NCBI RefSeq assembly: GCF_040822085.1
Contig: NZ_CP162006.1
Coordinates: 3,162,001 to 3,226,000, forward strand
Origin: Rhodoferax sp. WC2427
GTDB taxonomy: Bacteria > Pseudomonadota > Gammaproteobacteria > Burkholderiales > Burkholderiaceae_C
DNA: 64,000 nt
Direction: 5' to 3'
Of this stretch, positions 16,093-25,599 are shown in pieces. The notes beneath the pieces are model-generated. The model had not been told where the DNA came from and searched no databases. It saw nothing but the letters and a program-made list of their open reading frames with translations. Position 1 is the stretch's first letter. Each line of letters begins with the position of its first letter. The translations under genes and the position numbers were made by a program.

Positions 16093-17133
16093 ATGAAAGC
16101 CAAAATCACCCTGCACGACGTGGCCGAGGCCGCGGGCGTGAGCACCGCCACCGTCGACCGCGTGCTCAACAGCCGCCTGCCGGTGCGCGAGGGCACCACC
16201 CTGCGCGTGATTGCCGCCGCCGAAAAGCTGGGCTACCACGCGGTGGGCCTGATGCGCGCCCGTCTGAAAGAGCGCGTGCCGGTGCGCCACCTGGGTTTTT
16301 GCCTGCAAAAACGCAACGACCATTTCTACCAAAGCCTGGCCGCCGCGCTGCAGCAGGCCGCGGCCCAGAACCAGCCCGAAACCTGCGTGGCCCACATCAC
16401 CTTCATGGACGCGCTGGAGCCCGCAGCCATTGCCGAGCAGCTGCTGGAACTGGGCGGCAAGGTGGACGCGCTGGCGGTGGTGGCCGTCGACCACCCGCAC
16501 GTCACGGCGGCGGTCGAGACGCTGTTTGAACAAGGCACGCCCTGCTTTGCGCTGCTCAGCGACATCAGCGCGCCGCACCGGGCGGGCTACATCGGGCTGG
16601 ACAACCGCCAGCGTGGCCGCACCGCCGCCTGGGCCGTCAGCCGCCTGAACCGGCAGACCACGGGCGAAGTAGCGGTGTTTGTGGGCAGCCACCGCTACCT
16701 GGGGCATGAGCTGGCCGAGATCAGCTTTCGCTCCTACCTGCGCGAAAACGCGCCCGGCTTCAAGGTGCTGGACACGCTGGTGAACCTGGAAGACCCGCAG
16801 CTCGCTTTTGAGGCCACGCTGGAGCTGCTGGCACGCCACCCGGATCTGGTGGGCCTGCACCTGACCGGCGGCGGCGGCGCGGGCGTGATCCGGGCGCTGC
16901 GCGAAGAGGCGGGGGACCGACAGCTGGTGGTGGTGTGCAACGAGCTCAACGCCACCACCCGGGCCGCGCTGATCGACGGCGTGGTGGACCTGGTGATCCA
17001 CACCCCGCAAGAGCGCCTGGCCCAAACGGCCGTGGCCCAGATGCTGGCCGCCACCCTGCCCGGCGCGGTGGTTGCCGGGCCGCAGCAAAAGCTGCTGGCG
17101 ATGGACTTGTTTACGCCGGAGAACATGGCCTGA
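16093..17133 (+). CDS. LacI-family transcriptional regulator, module 2
   Basis: Protein of about 346 residues. Helix-turn-helix: ITLHDVAEAAGVSTATVDRV, then LNSRLPVREGTTLRVIAAAEKLGYHAVG. The sensor domain includes GYIGLDNRQRGRTAA and FVGSHRYLGHELAEISFRSY, mirrored in the paralogue at 11683-12750. The frame has earlier ATGs at 16066 and 16081, but MKAKITLHDV at 16093 is the natural LacI start. It is divergent from the oxygenase-ferredoxin pair and probably represses it. The effector is likely a cyclitol or derived sugar, given gene context only. Confidence 0.92.
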   Translation: MKAKITLHDVAEAAGVSTATVDRVLNSRLPVREGTTLRVIAAAEKLGYHAVGLMRARLKERVPVRHLGFCLQKRNDHFYQSLAAALQQAAAQNQPETCVAHITFMDALEPAAIAEQLLELGGKVDALAVVAVDHPHVTAAVETLFEQGTPCFALLSDISAPHRAGYIGLDNRQRGRTAAWAVSRLNRQTTGEVAVFVGSHRYLGHELAEISFRSYLRENAPGFKVLDTLVNLEDPQLAFEATLELLARHPDLVGLHLTGGGGAGVIRALREEAGDRQLVVVCNELNATTRAALIDGVVDLVIHTPQERLAQTAVAQMLAATLPGAVVAGPQQKLLAMDLFTPENMA

Positions 17134-17145
17134 GCCCTGGCGCAG

Positions 17146-17212
17146 CGCTATTCAAAATATAGCTGGTTACGCTTATTCCATAGGCGCAAACGGCCTTTTT
17201 CTCTTAAATGTT
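17146..17212. repeat. Dispersed hairpin repeat, copy 6
   Basis: TATAGCTGGTTACGCTTATT, then CCATAGGCGCAAACGGCC and a T run. It sits between the convergent LacI and UPF0303 genes. Confidence 0.65.
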
Positions 17213-17214
17213 TA

Positions 17215-17685
17215 TCACACCAGCGTTTGCAGCACCGCCACGGCCAGGGCGTGGTCCTCGGCCTGCGGCAGGCCCGACACCGTGACGGTGCCCAGCACCG
17301 GGCCCACGCCGCGGATGCGGATCGGAAACGCGCCGCCGTGGGCGGCAAACTCGCGCGGGTCCAGGCCGGTGGCGGCATCAAAATCGGTGCCCTTGCTGCG
17401 GTACAGCGTGCCCATGTAGAACGAGCTGCGGGCGAAGCGGCGCACCACATTGTTCTTGCGGCGCACCCAGTCCACGTTGTCGGGGTTGCAGCCCTCCATG
17501 GCGTGTTGGAACAGTTGCAGATCGCCCACGCGGATGTCCACCAGCACCGACTGCCCGGCCTGCCGCGCCGCGTTCACAAGGCCCAGACCCAGGTTCAGGG
17601 CGGTCTCGCTATTGAAGCGGCCAAATTGCAGGGTTTCTTCCTGGCGCAGCAGCTCTTGCAGCAGGGTTTTTTCGTCTTCGATCAT
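17215..17685 (-). CDS. UPF0303 / HbpS-like haem-degrading-domain protein
   Basis: Protein of about 156 residues matching the UPF0303 family along its length: ELLRQEETLQFGRFNSETAL, LGLGLVNAARQAGQSVLVDI, NPDNVDWVRRKNNVVRRFAR, LDPREFAAHGGAFPIRIRG and TVTVSGLPQAEDHALAV. The fold is that of GlcG/HbpS, small-molecule or haem binding proteins often encoded beside oxidoreductases. It is the third gene of a minus-strand operon after the Gfo/Idh/MocA and GMC genes (14 bp after GMC). The start at 17685 gives MIEDEKTLLQEL. Its biochemical role here is unknown. Confidence 0.85.
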   Translation of the reverse strand: MIEDEKTLLQELLRQEETLQFGRFNSETALNLGLGLVNAARQAGQSVLVDIRVGDLQLFQHAMEGCNPDNVDWVRRKNNVVRRFARSSFYMGTLYRSKGTDFDAATGLDPREFAAHGGAFPIRIRGVGPVLGTVTVSGLPQAEDHALAVAVLQTLV

Positions 17686-17699
17686 CGATGTCTCCGGAA

Positions 17700-19208
17700 T
17701 TAGAAAGTGGCCAAGTGTTTGCGCACGTATTCTCCTACCCGCAGGCCCTGCGCGGCCACGGTCAGCGCCGGGTTCAGCGCGGCAGACGACGGGAAGAAGC
17801 TGGCATCCACCACAAACAGGTTGGGGTGGTCGTAGGCGCGGCACCAGGGATCCAGCGCGGCCTGCGCCGGGTCGCTGCCCATGCGCACCGTGCCGCACTG
17901 GTGCGAAGGCGTGTCGATACCAAACGGGCGGCTCAGCACCGCCGCAAAACCCAGGCCGCGCAGCAGCGCCTTGGTGCGCGCCACCAGCGTGGCGTGGCTG
18001 GCCATGTTGGTGCGCTGCCAGTGCAGCTGCGCGCTGCCGTCGGCCAGCGGGCGGATGGTGCTGTCGCGGTGCGGCAGGTCTTCGGACATGGCCAGCCAGT
18101 CCACGCTGTGCCGGGTCAGCAGGCGGCCCGCCCAGCGCGGCAGCAGCGGTAGGGCCGAACGCACCATGGGCTCCTGGATGTTGCCCAGCATCTGGATGTG
18201 GCCCAGCTGCGTGGGGTGGGCCGGTACGCCATCGTAAAAGTCGTTCAGCGCCAGGGTTTTGGTGAAGCGTGTGGTGTTCACCGCCCCCGGCAGCATGCCC
18301 ATCAGGCAGCTGGTGTTGTGGTTCATGTAGTAGCGGCCCACGCTGTCCGAGCTGTTGGCCAGGCCGCGCGGGTGCTGGGCGTTGGCCGAGCGCTGCAACA
18401 GCAGGGCCGAGTTGATCGCCCCGGCGCTCAGGATGAACAGCGGCGCGCGGATGGTTTGCACCTGGCCCTGGTGCAGCACTTCGGCGGCCACGATGCGCTG
18501 GCCACGTGCATCGGTCAGCAGGCGCAGCACCTGGCTGCCGGTTTGCAGGGTGACGTTGGGGTGCTGCAAGGCCGGGTCGATGAGCCGGGTTTCGGCATCG
18601 CCCTTGGCCCCTACGGCGCAGGGGAAGGCATCGCAGGTGCCGCAGCGCACGCAGGTTCCGCCTTGGTGCAGGTCCACGGCAGACGGCATGTGGAACGGGT
18701 GCAGCCCCTGGGCGGCCAGCTTATCGGCCAGCGCACCGATCAGCGGCTCGTGCGGGATGGCGGCGTGCGGGTAGGCACTGGAGCGCGGCGGCTCGGTCGG
18801 GTCCTGCCCGGCCTGGCCGTGCACGCCAAACACGCGCTCGGCCTCGGCGTAGTACGGCTCCAGATCGGCATAGGTAATGGGCCAGGCGGGCGAGGTGCCG
18901 TCGGCGTGCTCGGTGGCCTCAAAGTCGCGCGCCCGAAAGCGGAACATGGCTGTGCCATAAAACTTGGTGTGGCCGCCCACAAAGTAGTACTGGCCGGGCT
19001 GGAAGGGCTGGCCCGCGCCGTCCAGCCAGCGCTCGGGGGCGCGGTAGCGGCGCTGGGCAAACACCGCTTCGGCGTCGGTGTTTTGCGGCTCGCGCGGCAG
19101 GCGTTCGCCGCGTTCCAGGATCAGGATGCGGGCCCCGGTGGCGGCCAGGCTGCGCGCCATGGCCCCGCCGCCCACGCCGGAGCCGATGATGACAATGTCG
19201 GCGTCCAT
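17700..19208 (-). CDS. GMC-family FAD oxidoreductase
   Basis: Flavoprotein of about 502 residues oxidising an alcohol, probably a polyol. The N-terminal Rossmann motif is GSGVGGGAMARSLAATGARI followed by LILERGE. YYFVGGHTKFYGTAMFRFR is the FAD-covering loop, and the C-terminal PSHQCGTVRMGSDP and SAALNPALTVAAQGLRVG carry the usual GMC His/Asn region. An unusual CVRCGTCDAFPC cluster near residue 185 (four cysteines in twelve residues), followed by GAKGDAETR, is seen in one GMC subclass and could bind metal or an iron-sulphur centre. No signal peptide or twin arginine is visible. It lies 5 bp after the Gfo/Idh/MocA gene. Confidence 0.88.
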   Translation of the reverse strand: MDADIVIIGSGVGGGAMARSLAATGARILILERGERLPREPQNTDAEAVFAQRRYRAPERWLDGAGQPFQPGQYYFVGGHTKFYGTAMFRFRARDFEATEHADGTSPAWPITYADLEPYYAEAERVFGVHGQAGQDPTEPPRSSAYPHAAIPHEPLIGALADKLAAQGLHPFHMPSAVDLHQGGTCVRCGTCDAFPCAVGAKGDAETRLIDPALQHPNVTLQTGSQVLRLLTDARGQRIVAAEVLHQGQVQTIRAPLFILSAGAINSALLLQRSANAQHPRGLANSSDSVGRYYMNHNTSCLMGMLPGAVNTTRFTKTLALNDFYDGVPAHPTQLGHIQMLGNIQEPMVRSALPLLPRWAGRLLTRHSVDWLAMSEDLPHRDSTIRPLADGSAQLHWQRTNMASHATLVARTKALLRGLGFAAVLSRPFGIDTPSHQCGTVRMGSDPAQAALDPWCRAYDHPNLFVVDASFFPSSAALNPALTVAAQGLRVGEYVRKHLATF

Positions 19209-19213
19209 GGCCT

Positions 19214-21215
<2,002 letters not shown>

Positions 21216-21219
<4 letters not shown>

Positions 21220-21229
21220 CCTAGATCAG
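21216..21229. promoter_or_regulatory. Fnr/Anr-type box upstream of cbpA
   Basis: TTGACCTAGATCAG matches TTGAT-N4-ATCAA at 8 of 10 positions. It overlaps the AraC stop codon and lies 117 bp before the cbpA start. Low-oxygen control is inference from the motif. Confidence 0.4.
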
Positions 21230-21346
21230 CCTGCGCGGCACAGTTCCCGCCATGATGGACCGGTGCACCTGCTATGTGCTGCACCGCACAGACTCCGTAC
21301 GCCCGCCGCCCTACGGTGGGGCTGCGCAAATACAAAGGCCACCCGC

Positions 21347-22255
21347 ATGCACTACAAAGACTACTACGCCACGCTGGACGTGCCGCGCGATGCCAGCCTG
21401 GACCAGATCAAGAAGGCCTACCGCAAGCTGGCGCGCCAAACCCACCCCGACATGTCCAAGGCCACCGACGCCGAGGCCCGCTTCAAGGAAGCTGCCGAGG
21501 CCTACGCCACGCTGAAAGACCCCGAAAAGCGGGCCGCCTACGATGCGTTGGGCCACCCCAAAGCGGGCGAAGAATTTGCCCCGCCGCCGCAGTGGCGGCA
21601 CGAGCACGCCGCCGATGCCGCTTCGTTCGACGACCTGGACCTGGCCGACCTGCTGGCGGCGCTGGGCCGGGGCCACCACCGCGGCGGCGCCCGCGGGCCG
21701 GTCGCCACCCCGGGACACGACTACGAAAACACCGTCCAGCTCAGCCTGGAAGACGCGCACCGCGGCACCACGCTCAGCCTGGACCTGAAGGAAGCGGGTG
21801 GCACCCGCACCCTGGAAGTGACCATCCCGCCCGGCACCCGCGAAGGCCAGAAGCTGCGCCTGCGCGGCAAGGGCGGCAAGGGCCGCCACGGTGGGCCCGA
21901 TGGCGACATCTACCTGCACATCACGCTGGCGCCACACCCGGTGTTCCGCGCCGACCACCACGACCTGTATTTCGACCTGGCACTGGCCCCCTGGGAGGCC
22001 ACCCTGGGTGCCGAGATCGAGGTGCCCACGCTGGACGGCCCGGTGGTGCTCACCGTGCCCGCAGGCACCCGGTCCGGGCGTAAGCTGCGGCTGCGTGGCC
22101 GGGGCCTGGCGCAGGGCAAGGCGGCCAACGGCGACCTGTATGCGCTGGTGCATATCGACGTGGCCCCCAAGCCGTCCGAGGCAGAGCGCGCGCTGTACCA
22201 GGAGCTGTCGCGCATTTCGCACTTCAATCCCCGCGCCCCCAAGGAGACCCCATGA
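21347..22255 (+). CDS. cbpA: CbpA: DnaJ-class co-chaperone
   Basis: Protein of about 302 residues: J domain 1-68 with the HPD motif at 33-35 that stimulates DnaK, a short linker rich in His and Gly, then two C-terminal substrate-binding beta domains (TIPPGTREGQKLRLRGKGGK and the repeat-like VPAGTRSGRKLRLRGRG). There is no cysteine zinc domain, which separates CbpA from DnaJ. The frame is open back to 21188, but MHYKDYYATLDV is the true N-terminus. It overlaps the start of cbpM by 4 bp, so the co-chaperone and its modulator are coupled. E. coli CbpA is also a curved-DNA binder of stationary phase. Confidence 0.95.
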   Translation: MHYKDYYATLDVPRDASLDQIKKAYRKLARQTHPDMSKATDAEARFKEAAEAYATLKDPEKRAAYDALGHPKAGEEFAPPPQWRHEHAADAASFDDLDLADLLAALGRGHHRGGARGPVATPGHDYENTVQLSLEDAHRGTTLSLDLKEAGGTRTLEVTIPPGTREGQKLRLRGKGGKGRHGGPDGDIYLHITLAPHPVFRADHHDLYFDLALAPWEATLGAEIEVPTLDGPVVLTVPAGTRSGRKLRLRGRGLAQGKAANGDLYALVHIDVAPKPSEAERALYQELSRISHFNPRAPKETP

Positions 22256-22578
22256 ACCTCACCCTCATCGAATGGGTCTGGCTGGATGCCAGCGAAACCA
22301 TGACGCTGGACGAACTGTCCAGCTGCTGCGGCATCACCCCGGCCGACCTGCAGGAACTGGTGGAGTACAGCGCCCTGGTGCCGCTGCAACCTGCCACCCA
22401 GCCGCCGCTCTTCAGCGCCGAATGGGTCACCCCGCTGCGTACGGCAGGCAAGCTGCGCAGCGACTTTGACCTAGACCTGTTTTCCGTGGCCCTGCTGCTG
22501 GGCCACCTGAACCGCATCGAGGCCCTGGAGCGGCAAGTGAAGTCGCTCCAGGCCCTGATACCGGCCCACATGGCCTAG
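22252..22578 (+). CDS. cbpM: CbpM: chaperone modulator
   Basis: Protein of about 108 residues. A winged-helix-like N-terminus (IEWVWLDASETMTLDELSSC, CGITPADLQELVEY) is followed by a coiled C-terminal helix (LLLGHLNRIEALERQVKSLQ). This is the CbpM pattern: a specific inhibitor that binds the J domain of CbpA. It starts inside the cbpA stop (ATGA overlap). CbpM is related to MerR-type HTH folds but is not known to act as a DNA regulator here. Confidence 0.9.
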   Translation: MNLTLIEWVWLDASETMTLDELSSCCGITPADLQELVEYSALVPLQPATQPPLFSAEWVTPLRTAGKLRSDFDLDLFSVALLLGHLNRIEALERQVKSLQALIPAHMA

Positions 22579-22605
22579 TCCCCCCTAAAACCCCTGGAGA
22601 ACCTC

Positions 22606-23181
22606 ATGCAACACTACCAAATTGCGGTTGTCGTCGGCAGCCTGCGCAAAGAGTCGTTCAACCACCAACTGGCCGCGGCCCTGGTCCGGCTGGCGCCGTC
22701 CAATTTTTCGTTCAAGATGCTGCAGATTGGCGACCTGCCGCTGTACAACCAGGACGACGATGCCCACCAGGCCGAACAGGTGATCCGTTTGAAGCAGGAC
22801 ATTGCGGCCTCCCAAGGCCTGCTGTTCGTCACGCCCGAATACAACCGCTCCATCCCCGGTGTACTGAAGAACGCCATCGACCACGCGTCCCGCCCCTATG
22901 GCCACAACGCCTGGGCCGGCAAACCCGCCGGGGTGCTGGGGATGTCGGTCGGGGCCATCGGCACGGCGCTGGCGCAGCAGCATCTGCGCAACATCCTGGC
23001 CTACCTGGACGCGCCCACCATGGGCCAACCCGAAGCCTTTCTTCAGGCCAAAGAGGGGTTTTTTGACGCCGATGGCAACATCGGTGCGGGCAGCAAGGAG
23101 TTTTTGCAGGGCTGGATGGACCAATTTGTGGTGTGGGTGCAAAAGCAGTCCCACACCATCGCCAGCATGGCCGCAAAGTAG
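22606..23181 (+). CDS. NADPH-dependent FMN reductase / quinone reductase
   Basis: Flavodoxin-like protein of about 191 residues. GSLRKESFNHQL near residue 12 is the FMN phosphate loop, FVTPEYNRSIPGVLKNAIDH near 76 the conserved isoalloxazine loop, and GKPAGVLGMSVGAIGTALAQ the third signature. The family (YieF/ChrR-like) reduces quinones and other electron acceptors with NAD(P)H and gives general oxidative protection. It begins 27 bp after cbpM and may be cotranscribed. Confidence 0.9.
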   Translation: MQHYQIAVVVGSLRKESFNHQLAAALVRLAPSNFSFKMLQIGDLPLYNQDDDAHQAEQVIRLKQDIAASQGLLFVTPEYNRSIPGVLKNAIDHASRPYGHNAWAGKPAGVLGMSVGAIGTALAQQHLRNILAYLDAPTMGQPEAFLQAKEGFFDADGNIGAGSKEFLQGWMDQFVVWVQKQSHTIASMAAK

Positions 23182-23212
23182 GCTTCCGCCCCCGCCACCG
23201 GTTTATTTCACT

Positions 23213-23263
23213 ATCTAAAATATAGCTGCTTGTGCTTAACCCATAAGCACCAGCAGCCAAAAA
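23213..23263. repeat. Dispersed hairpin repeat, copy 7
   Basis: ATATAGCTGCTTGTGCTTAA, then CCCATAAGCACCAGCAGCC. The stem GTGCTTA/TAAGCAC differs in sequence from other copies while remaining complementary. Confidence 0.65.
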
Positions 23264-23398
23264 TGCTGGAAACCCGATGGGCAAACCGGCGGCGGCGCAC
23301 ACCCGGTAGCGGTGCCCGTGAAGCCTCCCTGGCGCGCTTGTCCTACACGCGATGGGCCCTCGGCGGTGTGCAATGGGAGCTTGCTACTGGAGCCCCCT

Positions 23399-23737
23399 AT
23401 GTCCCTTCCATTTCTGAAAGTGCTGTCGCAATACGATGGTGATACCTACATCAACAACCCGATAGAAGTCGGCTGGCTGGTCACGCTCAAACAGCAGGGG
23501 CTGGTAGAAGCTGACATCGGCCCGGCAGCCCTCACGCTCTACCCCAGCCGCCCCCCGATGTACGCAATCGTTCGCGGCCTCACGCCCAAGGGCTACGCGG
23601 CACTGGGCATGCAGCCCCGGCGGCGCTATCCCTTCTGGAGCACCCTGTTTGGCTTTCAGCGCCGGAAGTTTCCCAGGCTGACATTCCGCAGCCAAGAGGC
23701 CCAGGCTACGCTGGGCTGGTGGGGTTGGCTGGCGTAG
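23399..23737 (+). CDS. Hypothetical protein, about 112 residues
   Basis: Not recognised. MSLPFLKVLSQYDGDTYINN is followed by VGWLVTLKQQGLVEADIG and a PSRPPMYAIVRGLTPKGYAA segment, which could be a small winged-helix-like fold, then a basic stretch (RRRYPFWSTLFGFQRRKF). The end overlaps the 3' end of the convergent AraC gene by about 32 bp. The ATG at 23399 is the first within a sensible N-terminus. Real-gene status is likely but not certain. Confidence 0.5.
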   Translation: MSLPFLKVLSQYDGDTYINNPIEVGWLVTLKQQGLVEADIGPAALTLYPSRPPMYAIVRGLTPKGYAALGMQPRRRYPFWSTLFGFQRRKFPRLTFRSQEAQATLGWWGWLA

Positions 23738-24656
23738 CCGGTACCGGCCCTGTACCCTCGGGCACCAGCATGGATTCCAGCGCCTTCAACCGAAACGCCC
23801 GCGGGCTCAGGCCGGTGTGCTTGCGAAAAAAGCGCCCAAAGTAGGTCTCGTCGGCAAAGCCCAGGCTGTCGGCCAGCTGCTGGATGCTGTTGCTGGTGTA
23901 GACCAGGTCGCGCTGGGCCTCGTGCACCAGCCGGGCGTTGATCACATCCAGGCTGGACATGCCCAGCACCTCGCGGCACAGGCGTGAGAGCTGGCCCGGC
24001 GTGATGCCCAGCTGCTCGGCATACGCGGTGATGGGCAGGTGCTGCTTGAAGCGCTCGTCCACCATGGCGCGAAATTTCTCGATCTGCTGGGTTTTGCGCG
24101 GGTTGCCCAGCGCCTGCGCGGCCTGCTGCACCTGGGCCAGCCGCGCTACCTGCACGCACACCGCGGCCACCAGCGCCATGCCCGCATTCACCTGTCCGGC
24201 CGAGAGCAGATGCGCTTCGCGCTCGATCGACAAAAACAGCGGCATCAACAATTCCGCATGGCCGCTGCTACCGTCCAGGGTGATGATGGCGGGCTTGCGG
24301 ATGGTGGGCAGCAGCCCCGGCATGGCCACCGCCGCCAGCGACTCCAGCGGCCGCTGCGCCGCCGTCACCACCGGCCCGTCCATGTCGTCCGAGAAGCTGA
24401 AAGCATGCACGGTTTGTGCGGGAATCAGCAGCAGGCAGGGCGCTCTGACGGCAAACTTACCATGGTCGATCTGCACCTCGGCCGTACCCTGCAACAGGTA
24501 CAAAATCTGCAGAAACGCATCGTGTTTGTGGGGCCGGATCTCCCAGTTATAGGGGCGGGAGCGTTGTGGAATCCACTCAAAATCGAACGAGCTTTGCCAG
24601 CCCGGCGCGGCCTGGTCGCCGTACAGCGCGTAGTTCGGGATAACCCTGGTTGCCAC
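23706..24656 (-). CDS. AraC-family regulator, PobR/HpaA-like
   Basis: Protein of about 316 residues. The N-terminus (IPNYALYGDQ, then RSRPYNWEIRPHKHDAFLQI, LYLLQGTAEVQID) matches regulators of 4-hydroxybenzoate and hydroxyphenylacetate use. The C-terminus is an AraC DNA-binding domain (YAEQLGITPGQLSRLCREVL, LADSLGFADETYFGRFFRKH, GLSPRAFR). It is divergent from the SDR-FAD-NIPSNAP operon at 24777-27641, which it probably activates in response to an aromatic or alicyclic acid. That effector class is inferred from the family. Confidence 0.88.
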   Translation of the reverse strand: MATRVIPNYALYGDQAAPGWQSSFDFEWIPQRSRPYNWEIRPHKHDAFLQILYLLQGTAEVQIDHGKFAVRAPCLLLIPAQTVHAFSFSDDMDGPVVTAAQRPLESLAAVAMPGLLPTIRKPAIITLDGSSGHAELLMPLFLSIEREAHLLSAGQVNAGMALVAAVCVQVARLAQVQQAAQALGNPRKTQQIEKFRAMVDERFKQHLPITAYAEQLGITPGQLSRLCREVLGMSSLDVINARLVHEAQRDLVYTSNSIQQLADSLGFADETYFGRFFRKHTGLSPRAFRLKALESMLVPEGTGPVPATPANPTSPA

Positions 24657-24776
24657 ATCGATCCCCTGGGTACGTGTTCAAAGATGCACGAACTGTCTGG
24701 GTTTTCGCGTGAATTGTCAAACCGGTATTTGCCCGGCATTTGAACAATAGGGTCTTCAAATAACAAGGAGACCCGC

Positions 24777-25589
24777 ATGCCCGACACCCCCCGCCATTGG
24801 CTGCAACTCGACGGCCAGGTCTGCGCCGTCACCGGCGCGGCCAGCGGCATTGGCGCCGCCATCGCCCGCAGCCTGGCCCAGGCCGGTGCCCGTGTAGCCC
24901 TGCTCGACCGCGACCTGGCGGGCTGCGAACACATCGCCAGCGAGCTCACCGCCCAGGGCGCATCGGCGCTGGCCGTGGCCTGTGACGTGGCCTCTGAAGC
25001 CAGCGTGCAGGCCGCCGCCCAGCAGGTGCAGGCCGCCTGGGGCCCGGCCTACGCCCTCATCAACAACGCTGGCATGCTGCGTGCCGGGGGCCTGGCCGAG
25101 GTCAGCCTGGACGACTGGAACGCGGTGCTGGCCGTCAACCTCACCGGCTACCTGCTGTGCGCCCGCGCTTTTGGCGCGCAGATGCGCCAGGCCGGGCGCG
25201 GCAGCCTGGTGCACGTGGCCTCGGTCTCGGGCCTGACCCCGCAAACCCACAGCGGGGCCTACAGCGCCAGCAAGGCCGGGGTGCTGCTGCTGTCGCGCCA
25301 GCTGGCGGTGGAATGGGGGCCGCAGGGTGTGCGCAGCAATGCGGTGTGCCCCGGGATGGTTCGCACCGCGCTATCGGCCAAGTTTTACGAAGAACCCGGC
25401 TTTGAGGCCAAGCGCGCCGCCGTCACTGCCAGCCGCCGCGTCGGCGAGCCGCAGGACATTGCCGATGTGGCCCTGTTCCTGGCCAGCCCCCGCGCCGCCT
25501 ACGTCAACGCCGCCGAGATCGCAGTGGACGGCGGCATGACCTCCATGCTGATGGACATGGTGCCCCGCCCCGGTTTCAACGCTACCTGA
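24777..25589 (+). CDS. SDR-family oxidoreductase 1
   Basis: Classical short-chain dehydrogenase of about 270 residues: cofactor motif TGAASGIG at 19-26, NNAG in ALINNAGMLRAGG, a catalytic Ser in VASVSGLTPQTHSG and YSASK with Tyr near 162. It ends with an IAVDGGMTSMLMDMVPRPG tail. AACAAGGAGACC precedes the ATG. It is the first gene of an operon with the FAD dehydrogenase (11 bp downstream) and NIPSNAP gene. A likely role is oxidation of a ring alcohol to the ketone used by the flavoprotein. Confidence 0.9.
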   Translation: MPDTPRHWLQLDGQVCAVTGAASGIGAAIARSLAQAGARVALLDRDLAGCEHIASELTAQGASALAVACDVASEASVQAAAQQVQAAWGPAYALINNAGMLRAGGLAEVSLDDWNAVLAVNLTGYLLCARAFGAQMRQAGRGSLVHVASVSGLTPQTHSGAYSASKAGVLLLSRQLAVEWGPQGVRSNAVCPGMVRTALSAKFYEEPGFEAKRAAVTASRRVGEPQDIADVALFLASPRAAYVNAAEIAVDGGMTSMLMDMVPRPGFNAT

Positions 25590-25599
25590 GAACAACACA

